A stretch of 64,000 bases of DNA, taken from assembly GCF_029024945.1 (NCBI RefSeq), contig NZ_CP118976.1, positions 868,001 through 932,000 of the forward strand, read 5' to 3'. Made by a program: the position numbers and the translations under genes. This document shows positions 47,788 to 56,567 of this stretch, one piece after another. This DNA comes from Staphylococcus succinus. Its GTDB lineage: Bacteria > Bacillota > Bacilli > Staphylococcales > Staphylococcaceae. Numbering within the stretch: the first letter of the stretch is position 1; each line of letters opens with the position of its first letter. The notes under the pieces were generated by a model. The model did no database searches. It saw only the letters and a program-made list of their open reading frames with translations, and had not been told where the DNA came from.

Positions 47788-48168
47788 ATGAAAATACTTC
47801 TGAAAAATAGTAGCGAAAGCCCTATTTATGAACAGATAAAACAACAAATTAAAGAGAATATTTTAAAAGGTTATGTGGCGCCAGGTGAAGATTTACCATC
47901 AATGAGAGAACTCGCTCAAGACCTAAGTGTAAGTGTGATTACTACTAAACGGGCGTATGAAGATTTAGAAAAAGACGGATTTGTTTATACAATTAGAGGT
48001 AAAGGTACTTATGTAAAAGAACAAGATAGTGCAATATTGAAAGAAAAACAATTTATAGTGATTGAATCATTAGCTAAGTCAATGAGTAACGAAGCTAAGT
48101 CAATAGATATGCCACTATGTGAGTTGCAAGAAATTTTAGCAATAATCTATGAGGAGGACACTGAATGA
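47788..48168 (+). CDS. pmtR: GntR-family (YtrA-type) repressor PmtR
   Basis: 126 residues: winged helix (PIYEQIKQQIKENILKGY, LPSMRELAQDLSVSVITTKRAYEDLE) and a short C-terminal dimer helix, the YtrA size. In S. aureus PmtR represses pmtABCD and is released by phenol-soluble modulins. Its stop overlaps the pmtA start by 4 bases. Confidence 0.9.
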   Translation: MKILLKNSSESPIYEQIKQQIKENILKGYVAPGEDLPSMRELAQDLSVSVITTKRAYEDLEKDGFVYTIRGKGTYVKEQDSAILKEKQFIVIESLAKSMSNEAKSIDMPLCELQEILAIIYEEDTE

Positions 48169-49049
48169 ATGCAATAGAATTAAATGCTATAACATATCGG
48201 CGTAAAGCATTCGAACTGAATGATATCAGTTTTCGTGTTCCTCAAGGATTTGTAACAGGGTTTATTGGTTCCAATGGAGTTGGTAAAACAACAATAATTA
48301 GAATGATAATGGATTTAATTGAACCAGAAAATGGTGAAATTCTAATTTTTAATGAAACAATGAAAGATAATGCAGTTGATATAAAAAATAAGATAGGATT
48401 TATCTATTCTGATTTATATTTGAATGATAAATGGACAATTAAAAAGGCTGAGTCATATATTGCTCCTTTTTATAGTCATTGGAATCATGCGCTGTTTTTA
48501 GATTATCTTGAAAAGTTTAATTTACCTTATAAAAGAAAGATAAAAACATTTTCTACAGGTATGAAAATGAAGTTATCTATTGCTATTGCTTTTAGTCATA
48601 ACGCTAAATTATTCATATTAGATGAGCCAACATCAGGTTTAGACCCAATTGTCAGAAATGAAGTATTAGATATAATCCAAAAAGAGCTTATCGATGAAAA
48701 TAAATCCGTATTCATTTCAACACATATTATTTCTGATTTAGAAAAGATTGCAGATTACTTAGTTTATATTAAAAATGGTGAAATTGTATTAAATGAATTT
48801 TTAGATGATATCCTTAATAAATTTAAAGTCGTTAAAGGTGATCCACAGCATTTGGATGATGAATTAAAGCAATTAACGTATTATTTAGAAGAACATAAAA
48901 CAGGATATATTGCTCTAACAGAACATGCGAATGTATTTAGTGAGATTTTTGGTGGCAGCGTTACAATAACTAAACCAACCATTGAGGATTTAATGGTTTA
49001 TCTTGAAAAAGGTACGCACAAGTACAATCACCAAATCGATGAATCTTAA
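48165..49049 (+). CDS. pmtA: PSM exporter ATPase PmtA
   Basis: 294 residues. Walker A GSNGVGKTTIIR (about residues 36-47), signature FSTGMKMKLSIA, Walker B LFILDEPTSGLD. It pairs with PmtB. The Pmt system exports phenol-soluble modulins and gives immunity to them in S. aureus. Confidence 0.92.
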   Translation: MNAIELNAITYRRKAFELNDISFRVPQGFVTGFIGSNGVGKTTIIRMIMDLIEPENGEILIFNETMKDNAVDIKNKIGFIYSDLYLNDKWTIKKAESYIAPFYSHWNHALFLDYLEKFNLPYKRKIKTFSTGMKMKLSIAIAFSHNAKLFILDEPTSGLDPIVRNEVLDIIQKELIDENKSVFISTHIISDLEKIADYLVYIKNGEIVLNEFLDDILNKFKVVKGDPQHLDDELKQLTYYLEEHKTGYIALTEHANVFSEIFGGSVTITKPTIEDLMVYLEKGTHKYNHQIDES

Positions 49050-49066
49050 CAACAGGAGGATATTAG

Positions 49067-49735
49067 ATGAAAAATTTACTTATTAGAAATTTTAAATTAC
49101 GTAAGTGGACCATTATTTTATATGCAATTTTGTTAATTATTTCTCCATTACAATTAGTGATAGACAATAATAATACTTTCACACAAACACTGTATGCTTC
49201 TGTTGCTATGATTTTACTTTTTGTATCGTTATTAGATTCTGGTCATGTATTTCGCTTTTACAGCAAATTAGGGCATAAGCATACGTATGATTTTTTTGGA
49301 AGTCTTCCGGTCTCTAAAAAAGCATTGTTAAATGCAAACTATTTAACGATACTCATTTTTACTATAGTAGGTGCAAGTATTTTATCTTTATATAATATGC
49401 CAAATTCTGATATAGCAAAGAACACGATTAATATTAGTTTTACTTTACCTTTTTCTTATATAACTTTAAATTTTCTAGCAGTGCCTATTGCATTTAAACG
49501 GTACACGGAACAAAAATCTGAGTATATCTCTTTTTTAACTTATTTACTTGTTATGCTTATACTTATACCCTTTGCTATAGTGCTGATATTGATTGGTATA
49601 TCGGAACTATATGATTATCATTTTGTAAATTCAAATTACTTTGAGAACAGTCTTAATTACGGATTTTTAGCAGTGAGTATTATCTTTTTTGTATCTAATT
49701 ATTTTATTCAATATAACAAACTCAATAAATACTAA
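49067..49735 (+). CDS. pmtB: PSM exporter membrane subunit PmtB
   Basis: 222 residues with six hydrophobic segments and no nucleotide-binding motif. It lies between the two ATPase genes, 17 bases after pmtA and 14 before pmtC, each with GGAGG sites. Confidence 0.9.
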   Translation: MKNLLIRNFKLRKWTIILYAILLIISPLQLVIDNNNTFTQTLYASVAMILLFVSLLDSGHVFRFYSKLGHKHTYDFFGSLPVSKKALLNANYLTILIFTIVGASILSLYNMPNSDIAKNTINISFTLPFSYITLNFLAVPIAFKRYTEQKSEYISFLTYLLVMLILIPFAIVLILIGISELYDYHFVNSNYFENSLNYGFLAVSIIFFVSNYFIQYNKLNKY

Positions 49736-49749
49736 AAGGAGGCGCATTT

Positions 49750-50622
49750 ATGCAATTACAAGATATTACGAAAACGTTTGGTAATAATAATGTTTTAAAT
49801 CATATCGATTTTGATTTTGGAAAAAGCCGTATCGTAGGATTAATTGGAAAAAATGGTGTCGGAAAAACAACTTTAATGAAAGTAATGAATGGAAATATCG
49901 TCAATTATAAAGGTGAAGTGAAATTAGGAAACAAAGAAAATGTAGGTTATCTCATTGAACATCCTAAACTTTACGATAATAAATCCGGTTTATATAATTT
50001 AAAATTGTTTTCTCATGTTTTAGGTAAAGGGTTTGATAAAAAGTATACAGATTATATTATTGATGCTTTTGGTATGAGACCTTATATTAAAAAGAAAGTT
50101 AAGAAATACTCAATGGGGATGAAACAGAAATTGGCAATTGCTGTTTCTTTAATGAATAAACCTAAATACTTAATACTAGATGAGCCTACAAATGGAATGG
50201 ATCCGGATGGTTCAATAGATGTATTGAAAACAATTGAGACTTTAGTAAAAGATTTGGATATGAAAATTTTAATTTCTAGTCACAAACTTGAGGATATTGA
50301 ATTAATTTGTGATAGAGCAGTGTTTTTAAGTGATGGTAATTTTGTTCAAGATGTTGATATGCGTGAAGGGACGCCAACGGATTCTACAATTTTAATTGTC
50401 GCAAAGAAAGACTTTGAAAAGTCATTAGAGTATTTAAGTCAAGCGTTTGAGGTTATTCAATCTGAACAAGCGAGTGGAGAAATTATTTTGACAGCACAAA
50501 AGAATTATCAAAAGATACTAAAAGGTTTAGCAAATATAGAAGTATTTCCTGAATTTATTGAGACGCGTAAAAGTTCATTACGTGATACGTATTTCAATAT
50601 TAATAAGAAAGGTGGCCAATAA
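49750..50622 (+). CDS. pmtC: PSM exporter ATPase PmtC
   Basis: 290 residues. Walker A GKNGVGKTTLMK (about 34-45), signature YSMGMKQKLAIA and Walker B YLILDEPTNGMD. It pairs with PmtD, whose ATG overlaps its stop by one base. Confidence 0.92.
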   Translation: MQLQDITKTFGNNNVLNHIDFDFGKSRIVGLIGKNGVGKTTLMKVMNGNIVNYKGEVKLGNKENVGYLIEHPKLYDNKSGLYNLKLFSHVLGKGFDKKYTDYIIDAFGMRPYIKKKVKKYSMGMKQKLAIAVSLMNKPKYLILDEPTNGMDPDGSIDVLKTIETLVKDLDMKILISSHKLEDIELICDRAVFLSDGNFVQDVDMREGTPTDSTILIVAKKDFEKSLEYLSQAFEVIQSEQASGEIILTAQKNYQKILKGLANIEVFPEFIETRKSSLRDTYFNINKKGGQ

Positions 50623-51350
50623 TGAATAGTTTACAGCTTGTTAAATATGATATGTATAGCATTATAAAAAGTCCGTTAACTTATTTAGCGTTACTTTTAA
50701 CGATTGCGCCGTTAATTGGTTTTACAGTATTATTTGTTCAACAATCAGATGAAATGAATGGTAATATTTTGCTTTCTGCAGGAAGTTGGTTCTTTTCACT
50801 TATGGGCTTACTTTTTGTAATTAAAACTATTACACGTGACATTTCACAAGGTACGCTTCAACTATATATGAATAAAAAATCTAATCGTGTAGGTTATATT
50901 ATCGCAAAAGTTATCTCAATCATATTAATCGCCCTAATAGTCACTACTATACTTACAGCTTTTGTACTTATCGTACAAGGCATCGTTGATGGTGAAAATG
51001 TAAAAACTGAAAAGTTCTTTGATTTACTATGGTTCTTCATACTTTTCCATCTGTTTTATGGGCTATTATTGTATTTATTTGCATTAATTGTTCCTAAAAC
51101 AGCGCTTATATTTACATTGGGAATTTTCTTAGTATTAATCGTGCCTTTTGCTGAACCATTCTTGCCGATGATTCCTAAAATTGGTGACAACATTCAAGAT
51201 TCATTGAAGTATGTGCCATTTAGCTATTTAACATCGAAAACGACATCCAGTGATTATACATTTACGCATTGGCAATGGTTCATAACTGTAGCTTCGATTG
51301 TAGTATTATTCATCATTAATTTATTCTATGTTACGAAGAAAGATATATAA
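50622..51350 (+). CDS. pmtD: PSM exporter membrane subunit PmtD
   Basis: 242 residues with six hydrophobic segments, ABC-2 permease style. Last gene of the pmt operon, closed by an intrinsic terminator. Confidence 0.9.
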   Translation: MNSLQLVKYDMYSIIKSPLTYLALLLTIAPLIGFTVLFVQQSDEMNGNILLSAGSWFFSLMGLLFVIKTITRDISQGTLQLYMNKKSNRVGYIIAKVISIILIALIVTTILTAFVLIVQGIVDGENVKTEKFFDLLWFFILFHLFYGLLLYLFALIVPKTALIFTLGIFLVLIVPFAEPFLPMIPKIGDNIQDSLKYVPFSYLTSKTTSSDYTFTHWQWFITVASIVVLFIINLFYVTKKDI

Positions 51351-51353
51351 ATT

Positions 51354-51399
51354 AAAAACGTATGAATTGTCGGTTAATCACCGAAATTCATACGTTTTT
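51354..51399. terminator. Bidirectional terminator between pmtD and thioredoxin-like gene
   Basis: Stem AAAAACGTATGAATT/AATTCATACGTTTTT with inner CGGT/ACCG pairing (one internal bulge). Confidence 0.9.
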
Positions 51400-51400
51400 C

Positions 51401-51961
51401 TTATTTTACAATTAGTTTATCTAAAATTGAATCATATACATATTTCCACATTTGAGAATCTGTTTGGTAACGATTGCTGATAATTGTATGAGCCTCGGCA
51501 GCTTTATCTTCATAAGCAGGATCATCTTTTTGAGGCAAATCAGAGCGCGTTTCTTCTACAAAATGTTGCACTTGTCTTGCACGTGGACCCCAAACCGTTT
51601 CTTGTTCAAAATCATCATTTAGAAAAACAAAAATCGGTATTGATCTAGCAGTGCCATTTGTTAAATATTGATCTATTAAATCAGTGTTCTCATCACGATG
51701 GAAGACACGAACTTCTAAATTTAAACTCTCTGAAATATGCTTTAAAATAGGGACGTTCATCATGGCATCCCCACACCAATCTTCTGTGATAACAAGCACT
51801 TTACTGTAATTTAATGATTTTATTTTTTCAAGACGGTCATCATCTTGTGGTAAAGAGAAAGAATGATATATCGCTTCTAAATTCTCTTTATTTTCAGTCA
51901 TAGCTGCAATATATTGATCAAGCGGTTGACTGTTTTTGAAATAAGTTTCTAGACTTGTCAT
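51401..51961 (-). CDS. Thioredoxin-fold family protein
   Basis: 186 residues. The thioredoxin fold is indicated by VLVITEDWCGDAMMNVPIL, where WCGDA replaces the usual WCGPC, leaving a single active-site cysteine. The cis-proline region is SIPIFVFLND. A GGGGG ribosome site precedes the ATG. Likely cytoplasmic; the redox role is unproven. Confidence 0.85.
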   Translation of the reverse strand: MTSLETYFKNSQPLDQYIAAMTENKENLEAIYHSFSLPQDDDRLEKIKSLNYSKVLVITEDWCGDAMMNVPILKHISESLNLEVRVFHRDENTDLIDQYLTNGTARSIPIFVFLNDDFEQETVWGPRARQVQHFVEETRSDLPQKDDPAYEDKAAEAHTIISNRYQTDSQMWKYVYDSILDKLIVK

Positions 51962-52117
51962 AGTGTTTCCCCCTTTAATGTATTAGATATTATTATATCA
52001 ATAAATTAATATGAAAGAAAATTATTAATACTTATAAAAGTAATATGTTTTTAAGTTCATAGTTTAGAGATGAAAGTGGATTTACCCTATGCTATATTTA
52101 GTTATGAATAATGGAGA

Positions 52118-52621
52118 GTGATGACAACATTGAAAATACATAAGATAATTTTAATCATAGGATTGAGTATGGTGGTGCTGATAGGTCTAGGCGCATGGGT
52201 TAGTATCCATTATGCTATATCTGATCGTTCGACTAACTTATCTTCATTGACAGTCAATCGCCAAAAAATTGGGGATAAACTAGATAAAGATGAATATATA
52301 GTGGATGAAGCTATGATTACAAAAAAGTACAGAGCGTATTATAGAAAAGAATATCCTGATTTAATTTTTATTGTTAAGAAGAAAAATTCGGAAATTGTGG
52401 GTATTACATTAATTCATGACAGAGGTATTCGTACTAATTTTAATGCTACGATAGAAGGACCTATCGAAAATGTAATCGATAAATTAGGTCGTGATTATAA
52501 GGAAAAACAACTGCATAATGGTTTTAAATCTATAAATTTTCTGGATAAAGATAATAAAATAAAGTTATCTATCATTTGCAAACATGATAAAATAAAGAGA
52601 ATTGAATTATATAAGAAATAA
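52118..52621 (+). CDS. Hypothetical membrane-anchored protein
   Basis: About 163-167 residues with one N-terminal hydrophobic segment (about 9-30) and a hydrophilic, Lys/Asp-rich remainder that is probably outside the membrane. The start may be GTG 52118, ATG 52121 or TTG 52130; GGAGAG just upstream suits the later ones best. I recognise no family. Confidence 0.75.
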   Translation: MMTTLKIHKIILIIGLSMVVLIGLGAWVSIHYAISDRSTNLSSLTVNRQKIGDKLDKDEYIVDEAMITKKYRAYYRKEYPDLIFIVKKKNSEIVGITLIHDRGIRTNFNATIEGPIENVIDKLGRDYKEKQLHNGFKSINFLDKDNKIKLSIICKHDKIKRIELYKK

Positions 52622-52667
52622 AAATTTAAAAATGACATTCCCATGAGGCGTGTCATTTTTAAATTTA
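52622..52667 (+). terminator. Terminator of the hypothetical gene
   Basis: Stem AAATTTAAAAATGACA/TGTCATTTTTAAATTT with a 14-nt loop; the hairpin ends in T-rich sequence. Confidence 0.85.
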
Positions 52668-52698
52668 CATAAATGTTCAAAAACGAATTAAATTGTGA

Positions 52699-53274
52699 AT
52701 GGCGGTAGATATTTTGGATAAAATCACTTTTTTAAATGAACTAGAACAGGAACTAGACAATTTACCAAGAAGTGAACGAGATAAAGTGATGTATGAATAT
52801 GAAGAATATTTTTTTGATCAAGAAAGTGAAGGGAAAAATGAGTATCAAATCATAGGCGCACTTGAATCTCCTAAAAAAATTGGAAAAGAAATTACGGCCA
52901 AAAATGCTATTGCTTCTGCAGAATATCGACCTAATGTTAGAACAATTGTTAGAGCTATAATGGCTTCTTTAGGCATGGGGATATTGTCATTACTTATCAT
53001 TTTAATACCTATGATATTTGTGGGAATATTTATGTTTATTTTATTATTATTTTCTTTGTTTTTAACACTTAGCCCTGTTTTATTGATTATTAATGGCTTT
53101 TTTAATAATAATTTTAGTTTTGCTATTAGTAACTACTTATTCGCAATTTCTTATACTGGTTTAGGTATTGTCCTGTTTGTTTTCATTGCCAAGCTAGCGA
53201 AATTCGTCTACAGATTGATATTAAAATATTTACGTTGGAATATCAAAACGATTAGAGGGAGTGCAGTCGAATGA
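52699..53274 (+). CDS. HAAS-domain (DUF1700) membrane protein
   Basis: About 186-191 residues. The N-terminal helical HAAS domain has FLNELEQELDNLPRSERDKVMYEYEEYF and LESPKKIGKEI, followed by three or four membrane segments. No good ribosome site precedes the ATG at 52699; a TTG at 52714 (DKITFLNELEQ) matches family starts better. The usual PadR-type partner gene is absent. It overlaps the DUF4097 gene by 4 bases. Confidence 0.85.
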   Translation: MAVDILDKITFLNELEQELDNLPRSERDKVMYEYEEYFFDQESEGKNEYQIIGALESPKKIGKEITAKNAIASAEYRPNVRTIVRAIMASLGMGILSLLIILIPMIFVGIFMFILLLFSLFLTLSPVLLIINGFFNNNFSFAISNYLFAISYTGLGIVLFVFIAKLAKFVYRLILKYLRWNIKTIRGSAVE

Positions 53275-54122
53275 AGAAATTATTCATAGGTGGTTTAGTA
53301 TTATTTATCACATGCTTTCTTTTAGGATGCCTGACTTGGTTTAGTTTTGAAAAACAAAATAATCAACTTAACTACGTAAATAAAACATTTGATAATGACA
53401 ATATTAGTAATTTGAAAATAGATAGTCAAAATAGTGTTATTGAAGTTAAAAAAGGCGATAAATTTTCAGTTCACTATACTGGAAAAAAGAATGTAGATGT
53501 TACTAAGGAAAAAAAGAGTTTAATAATCCAGCAAAATAGTAATACTAAAGATCACTATGGTTTGAATTTTAATCCATTTAGAAGAGCTAATAGTAAAATG
53601 ATAGTGACGGTGCCTGAAAAGAAAATTAATGAATTAGTTTTATCTAGTCAAATCAATTCTATCTCTGTAGATGATGTAGATATGAAATCAGCTAAATTTT
53701 TAATGACTGATTCGGGTGGAGCGAGCGTTAAAATCGACAATAGTAACATAGATCAATTCTATTATAGAGGCGTAAATTCTCCAGTTCATTTGACGAATGA
53801 TAAAATACAAAATGCTAATATTAAAATAAAAAATGAAGACATAACTGTAAATGATTCACTTATTGAAAAATCTGTGTTATTAGCAAATAAAGGTGACATT
53901 AATTTGAGTAAGATGAATATCGAGTCTGATTTCAAAGCTTCTACGCAAGATGGTGATATACAAATGACGTACAACAAAGCCCCTCAAAATACGTTGTTGA
54001 AATTAAATCCTGAAAAAGGGAAAGCCGTGATTAATAATAAGCATTTTGAAGATGACAAAGTAGGTAATGGTGATAATGATTTGGAGTTTTATACAAGTCA
54101 TGGTGATATTCATATTGATTAA
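53271..54122 (+). CDS. DUF4097 beta-strand repeat protein, membrane-anchored
   Basis: 283 residues. An N-terminal hydrophobic segment with a possible lipobox (FLLGC, cysteine at about residue 20) precedes a beta-helix-like domain with repeating strand units (NISNLKIDSQNSVIEVKKGD through TSHGDIHID). Lipidation at Cys20 or simple membrane anchoring are both possible. Such proteins often accompany DUF1700 proteins and envelope-stress systems. Confidence 0.82.
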   Translation: MKKLFIGGLVLFITCFLLGCLTWFSFEKQNNQLNYVNKTFDNDNISNLKIDSQNSVIEVKKGDKFSVHYTGKKNVDVTKEKKSLIIQQNSNTKDHYGLNFNPFRRANSKMIVTVPEKKINELVLSSQINSISVDDVDMKSAKFLMTDSGGASVKIDNSNIDQFYYRGVNSPVHLTNDKIQNANIKIKNEDITVNDSLIEKSVLLANKGDINLSKMNIESDFKASTQDGDIQMTYNKAPQNTLLKLNPEKGKAVINNKHFEDDKVGNGDNDLEFYTSHGDIHID

Positions 54123-54144
54123 AGTGAAATTTCTACTGATATTT

Positions 54145-54187
54145 AGAACCTAAGATGACAGCTACAATGTTATCTTAGGTTCTTTTG
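54145..54187. terminator. Bidirectional terminator
   Basis: Stem AGAACCTAAGAT/ATCTTAGGTTCT with a 15-nt loop and T residues; shared by the convergent DUF4097 and C45 genes. Confidence 0.88.
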
Positions 54188-54201
54188 GTATGTGTGTAGT
54201 A

Positions 54202-55242
54202 TTAATGAGTAGCAAATGTTAAGTCTGTATCAATTTGACCTTCTAGAGATGTGATATTTAAAGGTTGGCCTTCTAACCATTTGCCAAAATTAATTTGAGT
54301 CGGTGTTTTATTTTCACCTAATGCGATATGTGTAGTTAATGATTGCGGTTCGTACATACTAGTATGAATTGTTCCAGACCAACTTTTAAATAATTTACTG
54401 TATATTTCAAATTCTGGATTATTGAATAATTCAAAGGCACTCATTTTGTCTATTGAAGCAGGTGTTTTTTTTAATAGTCTTCTCAAACGCTCTTTAGATT
54501 CTTTAGTATAATTTCTATTTTCATGTGTTAATAATTTAAAGTGATTTGTACATGTACGATCGTAACGCACATCAATCGTACGGGGAGACACCTCAATGAT
54601 TGCATGGTTCAAATGTTTATCCATGACAATATAGCTAAAAGAACTTCTATGAGGGATTTCTTTTAGTAGTTGAATGACTTCTGGCACGTCTTTACAATAT
54701 TGTAAAATAAGCCTGCCAATCATATAACATACAAATCCATCACCAGGATGCTTTCTATGCATAAAATTATATCCCATTGATAGACCCGCTTCATTCATTC
54801 CATCCATTCTACCAGTAACTCGAGAAGTAGGGCCAATTTGTGCTAATCCACCATCATTGGGCTGAAATAATAAATAGCGGCCATCATATGTTGCAGGATG
54901 ATAGTCATAATTACGTATCATATAATCTTGTCCTAAAAAAACGGTGCAACCACTATTTTTTAATGGTGTGAAACGATAGTGAGCAAAGTTAAGAATCATT
55001 TGACTGGTTGGTAAATTAAGAACTTCTTGCATACCTTGAAGTTCTTCCCAAATTTGTGGGGCGTATGCTTGAAAAATATCGTAAGTCTCTTTGATATGAA
55101 TATCAAAACGTGGCATACGCTTCTTCCATTCTTTTTCTCTATTTTTGAGTAAAGGTGTTTGTTGTAACCATTCGCCTGTTTTTACTCCCAAATCAAAATG
55201 AGAACCTCGATGTGTTAAGATATCTGAATTAACTGTTTGCAT
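54202..55242 (-). CDS. C45-family autoproteolytic acyltransferase/hydrolase
   Basis: 346 residues. N-terminal-nucleophile family: the likely nucleophile cysteine is in KNSGCTVFLGQDYMIRNYDYHP (about residue 99), exposed by self-cleavage before it. Glycine-rich GMNEAGLSMGYNF and the penicillin-acyltransferase-like SYIVMDKHLNHAIIEVSP follow. Relatives include penicillin acyltransferase, bile-salt hydrolases and N-acyl amide hydrolases. Substrate unknown; AIP-type or N-acyl signals are possible but not shown. Confidence 0.85.
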   Translation of the reverse strand: MQTVNSDILTHRGSHFDLGVKTGEWLQQTPLLKNREKEWKKRMPRFDIHIKETYDIFQAYAPQIWEELQGMQEVLNLPTSQMILNFAHYRFTPLKNSGCTVFLGQDYMIRNYDYHPATYDGRYLLFQPNDGGLAQIGPTSRVTGRMDGMNEAGLSMGYNFMHRKHPGDGFVCYMIGRLILQYCKDVPEVIQLLKEIPHRSSFSYIVMDKHLNHAIIEVSPRTIDVRYDRTCTNHFKLLTHENRNYTKESKERLRRLLKKTPASIDKMSAFELFNNPEFEIYSKLFKSWSGTIHTSMYEPQSLTTHIALGENKTPTQINFGKWLEGQPLNITSLEGQIDTDLTFATH

Positions 55243-55305
55243 ATTTAAAATCTCCTGTTTTTCTGAATCTTACATAAATGTAACTTTATTGTAACTCTAT
55301 GTTAA

Positions 55306-55334
55306 TTGTAATGTACATGGTAAGTCGTTATTAT
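55306..55334 (+). promoter_or_regulatory. Promoter of the 18-residue peptide gene
   Basis: TTGTAA (55306-55311), 17-bp spacer, TATTAT (55329-55334). It starts a transcript of about 150 nt ending at the terminator at 55458-55492. Confidence 0.72.
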
Positions 55335-55386
55335 AAGGATAACATCAGCGAGTAACTAATAAAATTACTTTATTGAGGTGATTATT

Positions 55387-55443
55387 ATGTCAAATTATTA
55401 TAGTTCTTTTAAAGACGCAGTATCTTCTTGGTGGGGTAAATGA
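55387..55443 (+). CDS. 18-residue amphipathic peptide
   Basis: MSNYYSSFKDAVSSWWGK, with TGAGGTG 7 bases before the ATG and its own promoter and terminator. Hydrophobic residues at 1, 4, 5, 8, 11, 12, 15 and 16 fall on one face of an alpha helix, the opposite face being Ser/Lys/Asp. This is the physical pattern of phenol-soluble modulins and delta-toxin, though the sequence is not one I know and it is richer in aromatic residues. No export signal, as with PSMs. Confidence 0.7.
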   Translation: MSNYYSSFKDAVSSWWGK

Positions 55444-55457
55444 TATATAATATGTGA

Positions 55458-55492
55458 AGCGGCTAATACTTAATTATATTAGTCGCTTTTTT
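55458..55492 (+). terminator. Terminator of the 18-residue peptide gene
   Basis: Stem AGCGGCTAATA/TATTAGTCGCT (11 pairs, one G-T), 8-nt loop, then TTTTTT. The 260 bp from here to the next small gene are AT-rich with no other gene visible. Confidence 0.9.
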
Positions 55493-55754
55493 ATATGACT
55501 ATATATAACTACAACTGGAGATTTTTAATAGTTTTGTGATATCAATAAATATGTATATTTGTCTATTGATTAGTATTAAGCTGATACTTATAGAGTGAAT
55601 TTCAAAATTATATGTATTTGTACAATTATGACATAAAATTACTTTTGTATTATTTAAGAATAAAATGATGAAAAGTGGGTATATATTTATTGATGCTTTT
55701 AAATATGCTATCATTAATATAGATATTGTTAATAATTTATTGAGGTGAAACAGA

Positions 55755-55925
55755 ATGTGGAATTTTATTAAAGGTTTAGTTAAATTTGTATTCGGTACAA
55801 TCCTTACTGTGTCATTAGTAGCAGGAATTGGTGCAGTAGCATTTGCTTATATTTTCAAAAAAGATTTTGAAGATATTGAAAGCAAAACAAAAGAGATTGT
55901 CTCAGATATCGAAACAAATAATTAA
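55755..55925 (+). CDS. 56-residue single-pass membrane protein
   Basis: ATG behind GAGGTGAAACAG. An amphipathic N-terminus (MWNFIKGLVKFVFG), a transmembrane segment (about 12-33, Gly/Ala-rich) and an acidic/basic tail (KKDFEDIESKTKEIVSDIE) that may be a short coiled coil. I do not recognise it. A terminator follows at once, so it is transcribed alone. Confidence 0.78.
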   Translation: MWNFIKGLVKFVFGTILTVSLVAGIGAVAFAYIFKKDFEDIESKTKEIVSDIETNN

Positions 55926-55933
55926 TTGATTGA

Positions 55934-55963
55934 TAGAACACTTAAAAGTGTTCTATTTTTTTT
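55934..55963 (+). terminator. Terminator of the 56-residue membrane protein gene
   Basis: Stem TAGAACACTT/AAGTGTTCTA with a very short loop and a run of eight T residues. Confidence 0.92.
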
Positions 55964-56053
55964 AGTCGCCGTTCAACGAAGTTGTTACGGCGACTTATGC
56001 AGTCGAAGAGACTGCGACCCGAAAAGAGTGCAACGAAGTTGTTACGGCGACTA
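55964..56053. repeat. GTCGCCGT palindrome with partial second copy
   Basis: AGTCGCCGT (55964-55972) pairs with ACGGCGACT (55987-55995), with CAACGAAGTTG nested between as a smaller hairpin. After a separate CAGTC/GACTG hairpin, the right half (CAACGAAGTTGTTACGGCGAC) recurs at 56030-56052. It is GC-rich against its surroundings and resembles a dispersed intergenic palindromic element. Confidence 0.7.
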
Positions 56054-56091
56054 AAAATTAAATCGTTAATAAATAACCCAAGCTAATATTT

Positions 56092-56520
56092 TTACTGAAT
56101 ATTGTCTTGAGTTATTTTAGTGATATCTAACAAAGACAATTGAATAGATGAGTTATCACTAATATTGCGGCCCTTTAGAATCATATGAGTCATATCGATG
56201 TGTTTGACTTGAACCAACATGGTTTCTAACCAACCAGATTGATAATATTCAATATGAACATATTGCTCAGTATGTAAAGCTTGGTGAAGTTGGAAGTTGA
56301 GCTCGTTTAATTGATCATCAGACAAAGTTGGACGGCCAATTTTATTTTGATCTATTATAAATTGTTGAATCGTCTCAAATTGTTCTGGTAACGTCGCAAA
56401 GGGAGCCCATTTGATTTTTCCACGTCCTTTAGGAATTCTAGGATTTAAATACTCGCTAGGAATCTTTCTATAATCTGTTTCATACTTATATTCATCTGGA
56501 GCATTAGGATTTGGCATCAT
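56092..56520 (-). CDS. YolD-like family protein under LexA control
   Basis: 142 residues from the ATG at 56520 (MMPNPNAPDEYKYE), 8 bases after GAGGTG. The YolD pattern is clear: RGKIKWAPFATLPEQF, then LSDDQLNELNFQLHQAL, then YVHIEYYQSGWLETM and HIDMTHMILKG. YolD proteins are usually encoded beside a UmuC/UvrX-type Y-family polymerase; none follows here. The gene's promoter contains a LexA box. Role in the SOS response is inferred. Confidence 0.85.
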   Translation of the reverse strand: MMPNPNAPDEYKYETDYRKIPSEYLNPRIPKGRGKIKWAPFATLPEQFETIQQFIIDQNKIGRPTLSDDQLNELNFQLHQALHTEQYVHIEYYQSGWLETMLVQVKHIDMTHMILKGRNISDNSSIQLSLLDITKITQDNIQ

Positions 56521-56538
56521 AAAAATCACCTCACTCTC

Positions 56539-56567
56539 AATATAGAACATACGTTCCCGTTTTTCAA
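56539..56567 (-). promoter_or_regulatory. yolD promoter with LexA box
   Basis: On the minus strand, TTGAAA (56562-56567), 17-bp spacer, TATATT (56539-56544). The spacer holds GGAACGTATGTTCT (56544-56557), a dyad with the GAAC-N4-GTTC core of LexA boxes. Confidence 0.82.

Noticed and set aside
55499..55714. 71-codon minus-strand frame in the AT-rich gap
   Set aside because: AT-rich, no ribosome site, no recognisable features.
55934..56090. A Y-family polymerase gene following yolD
   Set aside because: Looked for umuC/uvrX downstream on the minus strand; only a terminator, a palindrome and small plus-strand genes are present.
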